Source: UBA7672 sp963738625 (GTDB lineage Bacteria; Pseudomonadota; Alphaproteobacteria; Caulobacterales; Hyphomonadaceae). Taken from it: a stretch of DNA of 64,000 nucleotides. The notes beneath the pieces are model-generated. The model had not been told where the DNA came from. It was given only the letters and a program-made list of their open reading frames with translations, and ran no database searches. The DNA lies in assembly GCA_963738625.1 (NCBI GenBank), contig CAVTXH010000020.1, positions 1-64,000 on the forward strand, read 5' to 3'. Shown here in pieces: positions 53,887-62,716 of the stretch. Both the position numbers and the translations under genes were made by a program. The stretch's first letter is position 1; each line of letters opens with the position of its first letter.

Positions 53887-54096
53887 GGGCCCCAGTCCTC
53901 TTCGGAAAAATGCGCGCGCAGCGCTCCAAAGCCTGAAGCCCGAATTCAGGACAAGCCTTGCGGTCGGCGCTGGACCCCCGCCTTCGCGGGGGCTGCGGCC
54001 GAGAGAGCGTGACCAACACAGTCGGATGACTCTGCAGTTTGAAAGAATCTTCAGCCCCGAAATCCCGGCAAAACCGCGCCAGAGTTCATTCCCCGC

Positions 54097-54146
54097 TGTA
54101 GGATAACTTTTTACTTGTCCCCGCGCCTGCCCCGTCAGGCGATACT
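54097..54146 (+). promoter_or_regulatory. Palindromic promoter-like element, second copy
   Basis: TGTAGGATAA, six bases, ACTTGTCCC: the same pattern as at 121-147, with GGATAA (54101-54106) and TTGTCC (54115-54120) 8 nt apart and TTGTCC 32 nt before ATG 54153. GATACT at 54141 could be a -10 box. Confidence 0.45.
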
Positions 54147-54152
54147 GCCCGC

Positions 54153-54752
54153 ATGGCGCTGGTCAACATCCTGTTGGCGATCTTCTATCCGCTGGCCCCC
54201 GTGGCGCAGCTGATCGAAGGCGTGCGCCACGTGCTTGCCTGCTTCCGCAGAGGCCTCGAGGATCCGGACTATCTCGACGAGCTGAGAGGCGATTACGCCC
54301 AGCTCGCAGAGCTCGACCGCGTCATCGCCGACATGGAGGCGATCCTCCACATCGCCGTCTGGCACATGGCCCGCTTCAAGCTGGGTCTCCCTTACCAGGA
54401 GCACCGCCGCAATGGCCGGGCCCGGCCGGGCAACCGGCTTAGCGTCGAATCGGTTCAGGGCCGCCTCCAGCGCGCCTGCGGCATGCTGGGCGAGCTCGAG
54501 CGCATGGCTGTGCGCCGCGCCTGGCGCCTCAAGCGCCTTATCGACGCCAACCCGCTTGGGCTGGTCGAGCATCGGCCTGCAACGCCGCCGCTGTCATCGA
54601 CGACGACGATTTTTCAGAGGGTGCGACAAAAATCGTCGGCGGCCAGCCCCAGGGCGGGCCAGCGCATCCGCGCGCCGCCCTGGGGCTGGCGCAATCCCGA
54701 AAAAGCAGACTTGATCGCCTCCCTGACGTCCGTCAGCGAGGTCGCACCCTAA
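54153..54752 (+). CDS. Hypothetical helical protein, function unknown
   Basis: This 199-residue protein has a hydrophobic start (ALVNILLAIFYPLAPVAQLI) and then predicted helices rich in Leu, Arg and Glu up to about residue 145 (DYAQLAELDRVIADMEAILHIAVWHMARFKLGL). The last ~50 residues are encoded by palindromic repeats and are probably not conserved. No domain is recognised. The promoter element, its exact distance to ATG, a terminal hairpin and the helical layout are shared with the gene at 274, suggesting distant paralogs or at least one regulon. Confidence 0.6.
   Translation: MALVNILLAIFYPLAPVAQLIEGVRHVLACFRRGLEDPDYLDELRGDYAQLAELDRVIADMEAILHIAVWHMARFKLGLPYQEHRRNGRARPGNRLSVESVQGRLQRACGMLGELERMAVRRAWRLKRLIDANPLGLVEHRPATPPLSSTTTIFQRVRQKSSAASPRAGQRIRAPPWGWRNPEKADLIASLTSVSEVAP
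54604..54690. repeat. Two strong inverted repeats inside the 3' end of the unknown gene
   Basis: CGACGATTTTT (54604-54614) pairs with AAAAATCGTCG (54628-54638), 11 bp perfect. GCCAGCCCCAGGGCGG (54642-54657) pairs with CCGCCCTGGGGCTGGC (54675-54690), 16 bp perfect with a 17-nt spacer. A third hairpin at 54718-54741 resembles the terminator at 1108. The reading frame passes through all three. Confidence 0.8.
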
Positions 54753-54763
54753 TGGACCAAAAG

Positions 54764-54790
54764 CAGAAGCCCGCGGATTCCTCCGCGGGG
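54764..54790 (-). terminator. Terminator of the first serine-hydrolase gene
   Basis: CCCGCGGA (54770-54777) and TCCGCGGG (54782-54789) form an 8-bp stem with a 4-nt loop. On the minus strand the stem is followed by CTTCTGCTTTTGG. It lies 26 nt after the stop of the gene ending at 54816. Confidence 0.6.
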
Positions 54791-54815
54791 TTCGCCACAT
54801 CAGCCCATCGTTTCG

Positions 54816-56108
54816 CTACTTCGCGGCAACCGGCGCAAGCGCCTTGTAGACGGCCGAGGCCGAGTCCGGCTGGAAGTTGACGGCGCCCGGGCCGCCATTT
54901 CCGCGCCGCTGGATCATGCCGACGAAGCCGACATTGTTCATCGCGTCGGCCCAGAACCAGGTGCCGTCGATGCCGAACCAGGAGAACGTGCCCGGCGGGG
55001 TCGGCGAGCGATCGCTCGACGGGCCGGCGATGGCGCCGCCATAGCCCCACTGCCGGTTGATGCCCGGCGGGGTCTGGTTCTGGAACATCAGCTCGACGGT
55101 TTCAGGCTTGAGGATGCGCTTGCCGTCCAGCTCGCCCTTGTTGAGCAGCATCTGCACGAAGCGCGCATAATCGTGCGTCGTCGAGACAAGACCGCCGCCG
55201 CCGGATTCCTCATGATCCTTCTTGAAGAAGGAGCGGTTCTCGGCGTCGGGATAGACGTCCATCTTTCCGGTCTCGGCGTTGCGCGTGTAGACGGTTGCAA
55301 AGCGCGGGCGGTCTTTTTCGGTCAGCCAGAAGCCGGTGTCGTTCATGCCGAGCGGGGAGAAGATGTTCTTCTCGAGATATTCCCCGAACGACATGCCCGA
55401 CAGCTTCTCGACGATGGCGCCCTGGACGTCGATGGCGATGGAATAGCTCCAGCGCGCGCCCGGCTGGGCCAGCAGCGGAATTTCGGCGACGCGCTTCACC
55501 ATGGAAGCCATGTCCGGCTTGCCCATCGGATTGTCGGCGATGAACATGCGGTCGACTTCGGTCGTGGCGTTGAGCCCATAGCCCATGCCGGCGGTGTGCG
55601 TGAACAGCTCGCGCATGGTCGGCGTGCGAGTGGCGGGCTCGAGCGTGCCGTCGCCGTTCATCACCTTCAGGTTGGCGAACTCGGGATAGAATTTCGAGAT
55701 CGGATCTTCCGGCCGCCAGAGGCCCTTTTCGTAGAGCTGCATCATGGCGACGCCGGTGACCGGCTTGGTCATCGAGCGGATGCGGAAGAGGGTGTTCTCC
55801 GTCATCGGCGGGCCGTCGAACGACTGGGCGCCGTGGATCTTGAAGGCGGCGACCTCGCTGTCCTTGAGCAGGATGTATTGCAGGCCGGAAACCTGGCCCT
55901 TGTCGACCGCTTCCTTCATCTTGGCGTCGAGCGCCGCAAGGCCCTCGGCCGTGAATGCGCTCTGCGTCGCGACGACGTCGGCTTGCGTCGGCCATTTCGC
56001 CGAAGCGGCGGATGGCGCGCCGCCTATGCTGGCGCACGCGGTCAGTGCGGCGACAGAGGCAGCCGCCAGCCAGACCCGCACGCTCTTCAGTCCGATCGTC
56101 CACGGCAT
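54816..56108 (-). CDS. Beta-lactamase-fold serine hydrolase, lipoprotein
   Basis: This 430-residue lipoprotein (ALTAC, lipidated C25) has a class C beta-lactamase/esterase domain. The nucleophile motif is SMTK (S112, K115), the tyrosine motif is WSYSIAID, and HDYARFVQMLLNKGELDGKRIL and GTFSWFGIDGTWFW lie in the C-terminal half. Such enzymes are carboxylesterases, D-aminopeptidases or transpeptidase-like; the substrate is unknown. It lies 111 bp downstream of a clear paralog on the same strand, indicating tandem duplication. Confidence 0.87.
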   Translation of the reverse strand: MPWTIGLKSVRVWLAAASVAALTACASIGGAPSAASAKWPTQADVVATQSAFTAEGLAALDAKMKEAVDKGQVSGLQYILLKDSEVAAFKIHGAQSFDGPPMTENTLFRIRSMTKPVTGVAMMQLYEKGLWRPEDPISKFYPEFANLKVMNGDGTLEPATRTPTMRELFTHTAGMGYGLNATTEVDRMFIADNPMGKPDMASMVKRVAEIPLLAQPGARWSYSIAIDVQGAIVEKLSGMSFGEYLEKNIFSPLGMNDTGFWLTEKDRPRFATVYTRNAETGKMDVYPDAENRSFFKKDHEESGGGGLVSTTHDYARFVQMLLNKGELDGKRILKPETVELMFQNQTPPGINRQWGYGGAIAGPSSDRSPTPPGTFSWFGIDGTWFWADAMNNVGFVGMIQRRGNGGPGAVNFQPDSASAVYKALAPVAAK

Positions 56109-56219
56109 TCCCGAAGAACTCCCTGCTGTTTCTTGTCTGCCTTACGGAGACGGCGCCCGGAGGGTTTCCAGGCGCCGCTCATCTTCGTTCCGCGTACCGC
56201 GAGCACTCTCCCGTTGCGG

Positions 56220-57623
56220 TTATTGCGAGCCGGCCGGAGCTGCGGACGCAGCAGCCGGCGCAAGCGCCTCATAGACCAGCTTGGCGGAGTCGGCGCGGAA
56301 GTTCATGCCGTCCGGACGCGCGCCGCCCATGCGCTGGATCATGCCGATGAAGAACAGGTCGTTCGCCGGGTCGATCCAGAACCAGGTGCCGGCCGCCCCG
56401 CCCCAGTAGTAGGTGCCCTTGCCCTGCGGCGAGTTAGCTGCGGCGGGATCTTCCACCACGGCGAAGTCGAGGCCGAACTTGATGCCGGGCTGGCCGGGGT
56501 TGGACGTCGTGCCGTCGGAATAGAGGCCCAGCGCGCCGATATGGTTCTGCACCATCAGGTCGACGGTCTCAGGCTTCAACACGCGGTTGCCCGCCAGCTC
56601 GCCCTTGTTGAGCATCATCTGGCAGAAGCGCGCATAATCATGCGTCGAGGAGATGAGGCCGCCGCCGCCGGATTCCATCCGGTTGGGATCGGTGAAGCCG
56701 GGACGGTCGGGCCGCTCCGGATTCACGGCCAGCGCCGACTTGTCCTTGTCCCACGAATAGACATCGGCAAAGCGCGGCTTCTGCGCTTCGGAGACATAGA
56801 AGGCCGTGTCGTTCATGCCGAGCGGCGTGAAGATATTGGCTTTCATGTAGTCGCCGAACTTCTGGCCCGACAGCTTCTGGACAAGATAGCCCTGGATGTC
56901 GACGGACACCGAATACGACCAGCGCGTGCCGGGTTCATAGAGCAGGGGGATGCCGGCGATCTTGCCCATCATCTCTTCAAGGTTCGCGGAGGCGAGAACG
57001 GCCTGATCGCGGAAGTCGTTGTTGACCGGATCGTTGCCCGACAGGCCGTAACCGAATCCGGCCGTATGGCTCATGATCTCGCGCATTGTCGGCGGGCGCG
57101 AGGGATCGGCGAGGATCGCCTTGCCCTTCTTGTCGACGCCCGTCATCAGCTTGAGGCTGGCCAGCTCGGGCGCGTGCTTTGTGACTGGATCGTCCAGCTG
57201 CCAGAGGCCCTTTTCGTAGAGCTGCATCATCGCGACGCCGGTGATCGGCTTGGTCATCGAGTAGATGCGGAACAGCGAGTCGGTCGTCATCGGCGTTCCG
57301 GTCTTCGGATCGCCCGACTGGACGCCATAGGCCTTGAACTGCGCGATGTCGCCCTTGTGGCCATAGATCGTCACCATGCCTGCGACGTCCTGGTCGGCGA
57401 CCGATTTCGCCATCGCCGCATCGAGCGCGGCGAGGCCTTCGGCCGTGACGCCGAGCGTCGCGGAATCAGCGACTGCGGTCGCGGGCCATGCCTGATTGTC
57501 GGCTGGCTTGGCTGCGGCGACTTCAGCGGCCGGCGCCACGGGCTTCTCGCCGCAGGCGGCCAGGCCGGCTAACGACGCTGCGGCAAGCAGGGCGCACGCG
57601 CCCCATCTGGTGCGGTTGGACAT
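56220..57623 (-). CDS. Beta-lactamase-fold serine hydrolase, lipoprotein (paralog)
   Basis: This 467-residue lipoprotein (LAGLAAC, lipidated C24) has an Ala/Pro linker and the same catalytic domain as its neighbour: SMTK at 122-125, TRWSYSVSVDIQGYLVQKLSG, ESGGGGLISSTHDYARFCQMMLNKGELAGNRVL and TYYWGGAAGTWFWIDP. Identity to the neighbour is high across the core by eye. It is longer because of the linker and an insertion around residues 165-205. The upstream region has no recognised regulatory site. Confidence 0.87.
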   Translation of the reverse strand: MSNRTRWGACALLAAASLAGLAACGEKPVAPAAEVAAAKPADNQAWPATAVADSATLGVTAEGLAALDAAMAKSVADQDVAGMVTIYGHKGDIAQFKAYGVQSGDPKTGTPMTTDSLFRIYSMTKPITGVAMMQLYEKGLWQLDDPVTKHAPELASLKLMTGVDKKGKAILADPSRPPTMREIMSHTAGFGYGLSGNDPVNNDFRDQAVLASANLEEMMGKIAGIPLLYEPGTRWSYSVSVDIQGYLVQKLSGQKFGDYMKANIFTPLGMNDTAFYVSEAQKPRFADVYSWDKDKSALAVNPERPDRPGFTDPNRMESGGGGLISSTHDYARFCQMMLNKGELAGNRVLKPETVDLMVQNHIGALGLYSDGTTSNPGQPGIKFGLDFAVVEDPAAANSPQGKGTYYWGGAAGTWFWIDPANDLFFIGMIQRMGGARPDGMNFRADSAKLVYEALAPAAASAAPAGSQ

Positions 57624-57852
57624 TTCACTCCCCTCGATTCCGGCCGGTCGTGGTCCGACTTTATGGCCGCTCGGCGGGACAATAGGCCGGTTTCGCCGAG
57701 CTCGCCAAGCGCGTGGGGGAGGCGTTGCCGAAAGCGTGAAGGCCTGATTTCAGCACGTTTCCCGGCATGCGCGCGACATTCCTGCGAATGAATTGCAAGG
57801 AGGGGCGACGGGCGGGTACTCTCGCTCTGCAGCAGCCTGGATGACCCTGTCG

Positions 57853-58269
57853 ATGACCGATCCGCCCCGCAAAGGCAGCGCGATGCTGCGGCCGCTTTAT
57901 GTGGCGGCGGGCGTCGTGTTTGTGGCTCTGGGAATTGTCGGCGCGTTCGTGCCTGTAATGCCGACCACGATCTTCCTGATCCTCGCCGCGGCGTGTTTCG
58001 CGCGGTCCTCGCCGCGCCTTGAAGCCTGGGTCGTCAATCACCCGAAGTTCGGACCCAGCGTCGTCGCCTGGCGCGAACATGGCGCGATCCCGCGCCGCAT
58101 CAAGTTCGTCGCGATCGGCATGATGGCCGTGTCGTTCGTCCTTATTGCGATCGCGCATCCGCCCGCGCTGTGGCTGTGGGTAGCGGGCGCGATCCTGGCG
58201 GCGTGCGCGCTGTTCGTCGGCACCCGGCCTGCGGGACCGAAAGCCGCCGCCGAGGCGCCGCCCCGGTAG
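57853..58269 (+). CDS. YbaN/DUF454 family membrane protein
   Basis: This 138-residue membrane protein contains VFVALGIVGAFVPVMPTTIFLILAAACFARSSPRLEAWVVNHPKFGP, the DUF454/YbaN signature, followed by WREHGAIPRRIK and two further hydrophobic helices, then an Ala/Pro-rich tail. Its function is unknown. ATG 57853 is the most family-like start; ATG 57841 and an earlier TTG are in frame, and no start has a strong ribosome binding site. Confidence 0.78.
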   Translation: MTDPPRKGSAMLRPLYVAAGVVFVALGIVGAFVPVMPTTIFLILAAACFARSSPRLEAWVVNHPKFGPSVVAWREHGAIPRRIKFVAIGMMAVSFVLIAIAHPPALWLWVAGAILAACALFVGTRPAGPKAAAEAPPR

Positions 58270-58509
58270 CGCCCCCCGCAGGACACGCGGTATTCGGGCA
58301 AATACGACAAGCGAGATGGCGCAGGATCGTGGTGCGATTGTGAGCCGCGCTTTTGTGGGGAGATTTCGATTGCAGCCGCGCAATCCCTGTCCGGCTCCGC
58401 CGCCGCACACACATATGTGCTGCCGTAAACTGCCCGGTGCTGCGGCGAACGCCTTGCCGCGGCTTGCTTTCCACGCCAGTTCCCAATGAGAAAACAGGAG
58501 ACGCCCTTG

Positions 58510-59748
58510 ATGCAATCCCGCCTCGCCGCGGCCGTGTCCGCGCTCGCGCTCGCCGGTTTCGGCCTTGCCGCCATGGCGCAGACCCCGCCCCCCGCCGAAA
58601 CCAGGCCGGCCAACAAGGCGAACTACCCGCCCGCCTTTCCGAACCAGACGCGCGCCCCGAACCTTCAGGCCGGCGTGCAGTTCGATGTGAAGGAGGTCGT
58701 CGCCTCCGGCATACAGAACCCCTGGAGCTTCGAGTTCCTGCCCGGCGGCAAGATTCTCATCGCCGAGCGCGCCGGCCAGCTCCGCATCGTCGGCGCCGAC
58801 GGAAAACTCTCGGAGCCGATCAAGGACGGTCTTCCGCCGGTCGCTTATGCCGGACAGGGCGGCCTGCTCGACGTAGCGCTCGATCCCAACTTCGCCGCCA
58901 ATCAAACGATCTACTGGAGCTATGCAGAGCCGCAGGCGGACGGGACCAACAACACCGCCGTCGCCAAGGCGAGGCTCATCGACGGCGCAACGCCTAAGCT
59001 CGAGAACGTGCAAGTCATCTATCACCAGAAGCCGGCGCTGAAATCGCCGCTCCACTTCGGATCGCGCCTCGTCTTTGCGAAGGACGGCACGCTGTTCGTC
59101 ACGCAGGGCGAACGCTCTATCCTGTCTGGCCGCGCCCAGGCGGAAGACCTCAAGAGCGGTCTCGGCAAGATCGTCCGCATCAACACCGATGGATCGATCC
59201 CGAAGGACAACCCGTTCGTCGGCAAGGCCGATGCGCTTCCGGAAATCTGGAGCTATGGCCACCGCAACGTCCAGGGCGCCTTCCTGCATCCGGCGACCGG
59301 CGAACTCTGGGAGCTCGAACACGGCCCGCAGGGCGGCGACGAAATCAACATCGCGCGCAAGGGCAAGAACTATGGCTGGCCCAGCGTTACCTATGGCGTG
59401 GAATACGGCCCGGCCAACACCAGGATCGGCGAAGGCCTCACCCAGAAGGCCGGCGTCGAACAGCCTGTCTACTATTGGGATCCGGTGATCGCGCCGGGCG
59501 CGCTGACTTACTACAACGCAGACCTCTTCCCGAAATGGAAAGGCAGCGTCTTCGCCGCCGGCCTCAACTCCAACTATGTCGCGCGCCTCACCATGGACGG
59601 CGACATGGTGAAGGGCGAGGAGAGGCTGCAATTCTCCGACAAGCGCGAACGCTATCGCGACATCGGCGTCGGCCCCGACGGCGCTCTCTACGTGCTCACC
59701 GACGGACCCGCCGCGCGCCTGCTGAAGATCACGCCCAAGGCTGGCTAG
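58510..59748 (+). CDS. PQQ-dependent aldose sugar dehydrogenase-like protein, exported
   Basis: This 412-residue protein has a signal peptide ending AAMA and a six-bladed propeller of the soluble PQQ sugar dehydrogenase family. Key segments are QNPWSFEFLPGGKILIAERAG, LHFGSRLVFAKDGTLFVTQGER with the catalytic-type histidine, GHRNVQGAFLHP, GPQGGDEINIARKGKNYGWP and YYWDPVIAPGALTYY. Periplasmic aldose oxidation is the likely activity. ATG 58510 has AGGAG at 9 nt. It is a paralog of the gene at 12097 but keeps the active-site histidine. A PEBP gene follows after 42 bp. Confidence 0.86.
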   Translation: MQSRLAAAVSALALAGFGLAAMAQTPPPAETRPANKANYPPAFPNQTRAPNLQAGVQFDVKEVVASGIQNPWSFEFLPGGKILIAERAGQLRIVGADGKLSEPIKDGLPPVAYAGQGGLLDVALDPNFAANQTIYWSYAEPQADGTNNTAVAKARLIDGATPKLENVQVIYHQKPALKSPLHFGSRLVFAKDGTLFVTQGERSILSGRAQAEDLKSGLGKIVRINTDGSIPKDNPFVGKADALPEIWSYGHRNVQGAFLHPATGELWELEHGPQGGDEINIARKGKNYGWPSVTYGVEYGPANTRIGEGLTQKAGVEQPVYYWDPVIAPGALTYYNADLFPKWKGSVFAAGLNSNYVARLTMDGDMVKGEERLQFSDKRERYRDIGVGPDGALYVLTDGPAARLLKITPKAG

Positions 59749-59790
59749 AGACAAGGCCGGCTAGAGACAAGCATACAAGGGAAACGCCAG

Positions 59791-60486
59791 ATGAAACGCC
59801 TTGCTTCGATCGCCGCGCTCGCGGCTGTCCTCTCCATCGCCGCTCCGGCGCTGGCGCAATCGCCTCCGCCGCCGGCGGTCGAGCCAGGCGCCAGCCTGCT
59901 CGCCCTCGTCACGCTGCCCGCCAGGGACAGCGCCAAGCTCGCCGTCACCACGCCGGGCTGGAAGAATGGCGAGGACATCCCGTTCAAATACACCCAGTAC
60001 CAGGGCAACAGCTTCCCCGGTCTCGAATGGACCAAGGGGCCGGCCTCGACCAAGTCCTACGCCGTCATCATGCAGGACACGGATCTTGTGATGCGCGGCT
60101 CGCCCATCCTGCACTGGTCGATGGTCAACGTGCCCGCGACGGTGACGAAGCTGGAAGCGGGCATGGCGCCTGACGCCAAGCCGGCCGGGGCGATCTACGG
60201 CCCGAACTATCAGGGCGCAGGCAGGCCCTATCTCGGACCGCGCACGCCTCCGGGCCCGAAGCACCGCTATCATATCCAGGTGCTGGCGCTTGACATGACG
60301 CTGCCTGCCGACTTCGCGCCGAAGACCTACGCCGAGCTGATCGAGCCGCTGAAGGATCATGTGGTCGCCAGCGGTGAAGTCATCGGCCTCGGCCAGGTCG
60401 ATCCCGCAGCCCCGCCTCCGGCGCCGCGTCCGGCCGCGCCTGCCGCCGTCCCGGCCACGCCGGCTGCGCCGGCAAAGCCGAACTGA
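59791..60486 (+). CDS. PEBP/YbhB-YbcL family exported protein
   Basis: This 231-residue protein has a signal peptide (MKRLASIAALAAVLSIAAPALA). The phosphatidylethanolamine-binding protein fold is shown by YAVIMQDTDLVMRGSPILHWSMVNVP and YLGPRTPPGPKHRYHIQVLALD, the two ligand-pocket motifs, with DTD in place of the usual DPD. A Pro/Ala-rich tail ends the protein. The ligand is unknown. It probably shares a transcript with the upstream GSDH gene; the 42-bp gap contains a short direct repeat of GGCTAGAGACAAG that spans that gene's stop. Confidence 0.84.
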   Translation: MKRLASIAALAAVLSIAAPALAQSPPPPAVEPGASLLALVTLPARDSAKLAVTTPGWKNGEDIPFKYTQYQGNSFPGLEWTKGPASTKSYAVIMQDTDLVMRGSPILHWSMVNVPATVTKLEAGMAPDAKPAGAIYGPNYQGAGRPYLGPRTPPGPKHRYHIQVLALDMTLPADFAPKTYAELIEPLKDHVVASGEVIGLGQVDPAAPPPAPRPAAPAAVPATPAAPAKPN

Positions 60487-60546
60487 GCTGACCTCTTCCG
60501 ACATGGCGGCGCCGTGGCTTCATCGCCGCGGCGCTTGCTTTTGAGG

Positions 60547-61242
60547 TCAGCTGATCTCGTCCAGCCACGCCGGCAGGTGCGACAGCGTCTCCACCTCGCG
60601 GAATCGCGGATGGGCTGAGGGCTTCTCGGCGCGCTCATGCTCCCACACCAGCGGATAGGGGATCAGCGCGGCATAGCCGCCCGCCTGCAGCATGGGCAGG
60701 ATGTCGGACTTGATCGAGTTGCCTGCCATCAACGATGTCTCCGCCGCGCCGCCATGGCGGGCGAACGCGCGGGTGTAGGTTTCCGGCGTCTTCTCCGAAA
60801 CGATCTCGACGCCGGAGAAATGCGAGCCGAGGCCGGACGCCGCCAGCTTGCTCTCCTGATGGAACAGGTCGCCCTTGGTGATCAGCACCAGCCGGAACCG
60901 GCCGGCCAGCGCCTTCAACGCATCCTCGACGCCCGGCAGCGGCTCGATCGGATGAGTCATCATCTCCTTGCCGGCCTGCAGCAGCTCCTTGATCACCGTG
61001 GGCGAGACTTTCGAACTGCTCACTTCCAGCGCCGTCTGGATCATCGACAGCGTGAAGCCTTTCGAGCCGTAGCCGAACACCTTCATGTTCTCGCGCTCGA
61101 TGGCGGAGAGCTTGGCTTCCAGCGTGTCGGCGTCGGCGAACTCTCCCAGCAGCTCGTTGAAGCGCTGGTGAGTCAGGCGGAACAAAGTCTCCGTGTGCCA
61201 GAGCGTATCGTCCGCATCGACGCCGATGATTTCCAGTGACAT
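60547..61242 (-). CDS. HAD-superfamily hydrolase
   Basis: This 231-residue cytoplasmic hydrolase has the nucleophile motif DADDT (8-12), motif II in LVLITKGD, a lysine about 20-30 residues later, and the terminal acidic motif around NSIKSDILPMLQAGG, where a serine replaces the common aspartate pair's first member. A four-helix cap lies at about 20-95. It is a phosphatase-type HAD of unknown substrate. The start at 61242 gives the family N-terminus. It is convergent with the PEBP gene. Confidence 0.85.
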   Translation of the reverse strand: MSLEIIGVDADDTLWHTETLFRLTHQRFNELLGEFADADTLEAKLSAIERENMKVFGYGSKGFTLSMIQTALEVSSSKVSPTVIKELLQAGKEMMTHPIEPLPGVEDALKALAGRFRLVLITKGDLFHQESKLAASGLGSHFSGVEIVSEKTPETYTRAFARHGGAAETSLMAGNSIKSDILPMLQAGGYAALIPYPLVWEHERAEKPSAHPRFREVETLSHLPAWLDEIS

Positions 61243-61306
61243 GGCGGCGTCATAGCGCCGGATTCGGGCTCGCGCTAGCGTCTGGCGTCGAGTCCGCAGT
61301 CCGCCA

Positions 61307-62665
61307 TCAGCGCGCCAACGAGGCGGGTGGAAAGATCTCCATCAGCGCCGCATGCATCACGATCCGCCACTGCTCCGGCTCGTGACCCGCCGACAGGTAA
61401 AGCCCCGACGCATCATACCCGCCCAGCGTCAGCACGGCCTCGGCTGCCTTCGCCGTCTCCAGGAAGGACGGCTCATACAGCCCGCCCGCAAACCGGAAAC
61501 GCGCCCGCACGCCTGCTCTCAGGTCGCTGGCCGCGATGGGCGCCACGCCCGGCGACATCGGAATGGCGAACGCATAAACCTCCGGATGCAGCAGCCCCGC
61601 CCACAGTGCGAACACCCCGCCGCTGGAAAACCCCGCCACCGCGCGATCCTCGCGCCGCGCCGACACGCCAAACTCCTTCGCGGCATAGCGCGTCAGCTCG
61701 ACGGCAAAGAACCTCATATGCCGGTCAAAGCGGTCGCCCGCCCCGTCGCGATGGCGAATGTATTCCGCCGAGCGCAGGTCGGCCCCGTATTCGGTCGGCG
61801 CCACGCCGACGACCGCCGCCCTGCCTGACTCTGCGCTGACCAGCACGACGGGCTCGATCCGCCCCGCCAGGATCATCGCCTCCACCATAGGCGCATAGAC
61901 GCTCGCCGAATTGTCGGCGAGGAACACTGCAGGCCATGTTCTTTCCTTCGACCAGCCGGGCGGCAAATAGATGTTAAGCCTGCGCGTCTCGCCCAGCGCC
62001 TCGCTCGCCAACTCGCGGTCGATCAACTGTCCTGCCAGCTTGCCCGCCATCTGCGCCGGATCGTCCGGCGCGTTCAGCCCGCGAAACGTCAGTATGTTTT
62101 CGACGGCCGTTCGCTCCGCTTTCACCACGAACAGCGACAGCATGGCGCTGTCGATCCCGCCCAGCCGCCTGCGCGCGCCCCAATAGTCGCTGTCGCCCAG
62201 CCGCGTCATCGCAAACTGCATGGAGCAGCAGACATCGACATAGGGCTCCAGCGAATGCGCCAGCAGCGTCACTTCATCGCCCGACACATCGAACCGGAAC
62301 GTCTCTCCCTGGAGACGCCTTTTCGCGATGGCCGGCGTCAGGTCGCCGACGCCCATCGCGCAGAAATCCACCATCCGCCTCGACAGCGCCACGGCGCCTT
62401 CGGTTCCGCCCGATCCCGGCGCCGCCAGCCACTCCACCAGGTCGCACGGCGCATTCTCGCCGATCTGCCGGCGCACATCGGTCAACATTCCAACGACGTC
62501 CTCCGGCATCGACGGATAGGTTTCGCGAATGCCCGCGCTCATCTGCGCGCGCTCTTCGCCGACCGGCGGACCGTTGGGATCAGCGGTAAAAACGCCAGGC
62601 CGAGCGGGGCGGTCGCAAGCGATTAGGACCGCAAGCGCCGGCATCAGCCAGACCAGCCACCGCAC
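61307..62665 (-). CDS. Esterase-D-type alpha/beta hydrolase lipoprotein
   Basis: This 452-residue lipoprotein has a signal MRWLVWLMPALAVLIAC (lipidated C17), an N-terminal domain of ~190 residues without a recognised family, then an enterochelin-esterase-like alpha/beta hydrolase: RRLNIYLPPGWSKERTWPAVFLAD, the nucleophile elbow AGFSSGGVFAL, and a late histidine in SAGHEPEQW. Substrate unknown. GTG 62665 is chosen because GGAGG lies 5 nt upstream; a TTG five codons earlier is also in frame. It is 51 bp downstream of the DUF885 remnant. Confidence 0.78.
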   Translation of the reverse strand: MRWLVWLMPALAVLIACDRPARPGVFTADPNGPPVGEERAQMSAGIRETYPSMPEDVVGMLTDVRRQIGENAPCDLVEWLAAPGSGGTEGAVALSRRMVDFCAMGVGDLTPAIAKRRLQGETFRFDVSGDEVTLLAHSLEPYVDVCCSMQFAMTRLGDSDYWGARRRLGGIDSAMLSLFVVKAERTAVENILTFRGLNAPDDPAQMAGKLAGQLIDRELASEALGETRRLNIYLPPGWSKERTWPAVFLADNSASVYAPMVEAMILAGRIEPVVLVSAESGRAAVVGVAPTEYGADLRSAEYIRHRDGAGDRFDRHMRFFAVELTRYAAKEFGVSARREDRAVAGFSSGGVFALWAGLLHPEVYAFAIPMSPGVAPIAASDLRAGVRARFRFAGGLYEPSFLETAKAAEAVLTLGGYDASGLYLSAGHEPEQWRIVMHAALMEIFPPASLAR

Positions 62666-62716
62666 GATTGCCTCCCGCAAAGCGGGGCGCGAGGGCGCGG
62701 CCGCCGGCCAGCATGC

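Larger units (their letters stand above)
53524..54152. repeat. Field of palindromic intergenic repeats (629 bp without a gene)
   Basis: No credible gene is seen. The stretch holds several inverted repeats: ATTCTCGGG/CCCGAGAAT (53567-53600), a related CATTCTCGGG..CCCGAGA pair (53724-53762), GCGGACCT/AGGTCCGC (53775-53792) and CCCCCGC/GCGGGGG (53975-53992). Two copies of a ~74-bp double-hairpin element (53623 and 53812) also lie here. It resembles clusters of REP-like elements. The last ~60 bp carry the promoter of the gene at 54153. Confidence 0.7.

Noticed and set aside
57661..59754. 697-codon minus-strand frame opposite the YbaN-like and GSDH genes
   Set aside because: The plus-strand genes have recognisable motifs and ribosome binding sites; this frame has none.
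59738..59770. Short direct repeat of GGCTAGAGACAAG spanning the GSDH stop
   Set aside because: Only two copies of about 13 bases; most likely a small slippage duplication with no clear function.
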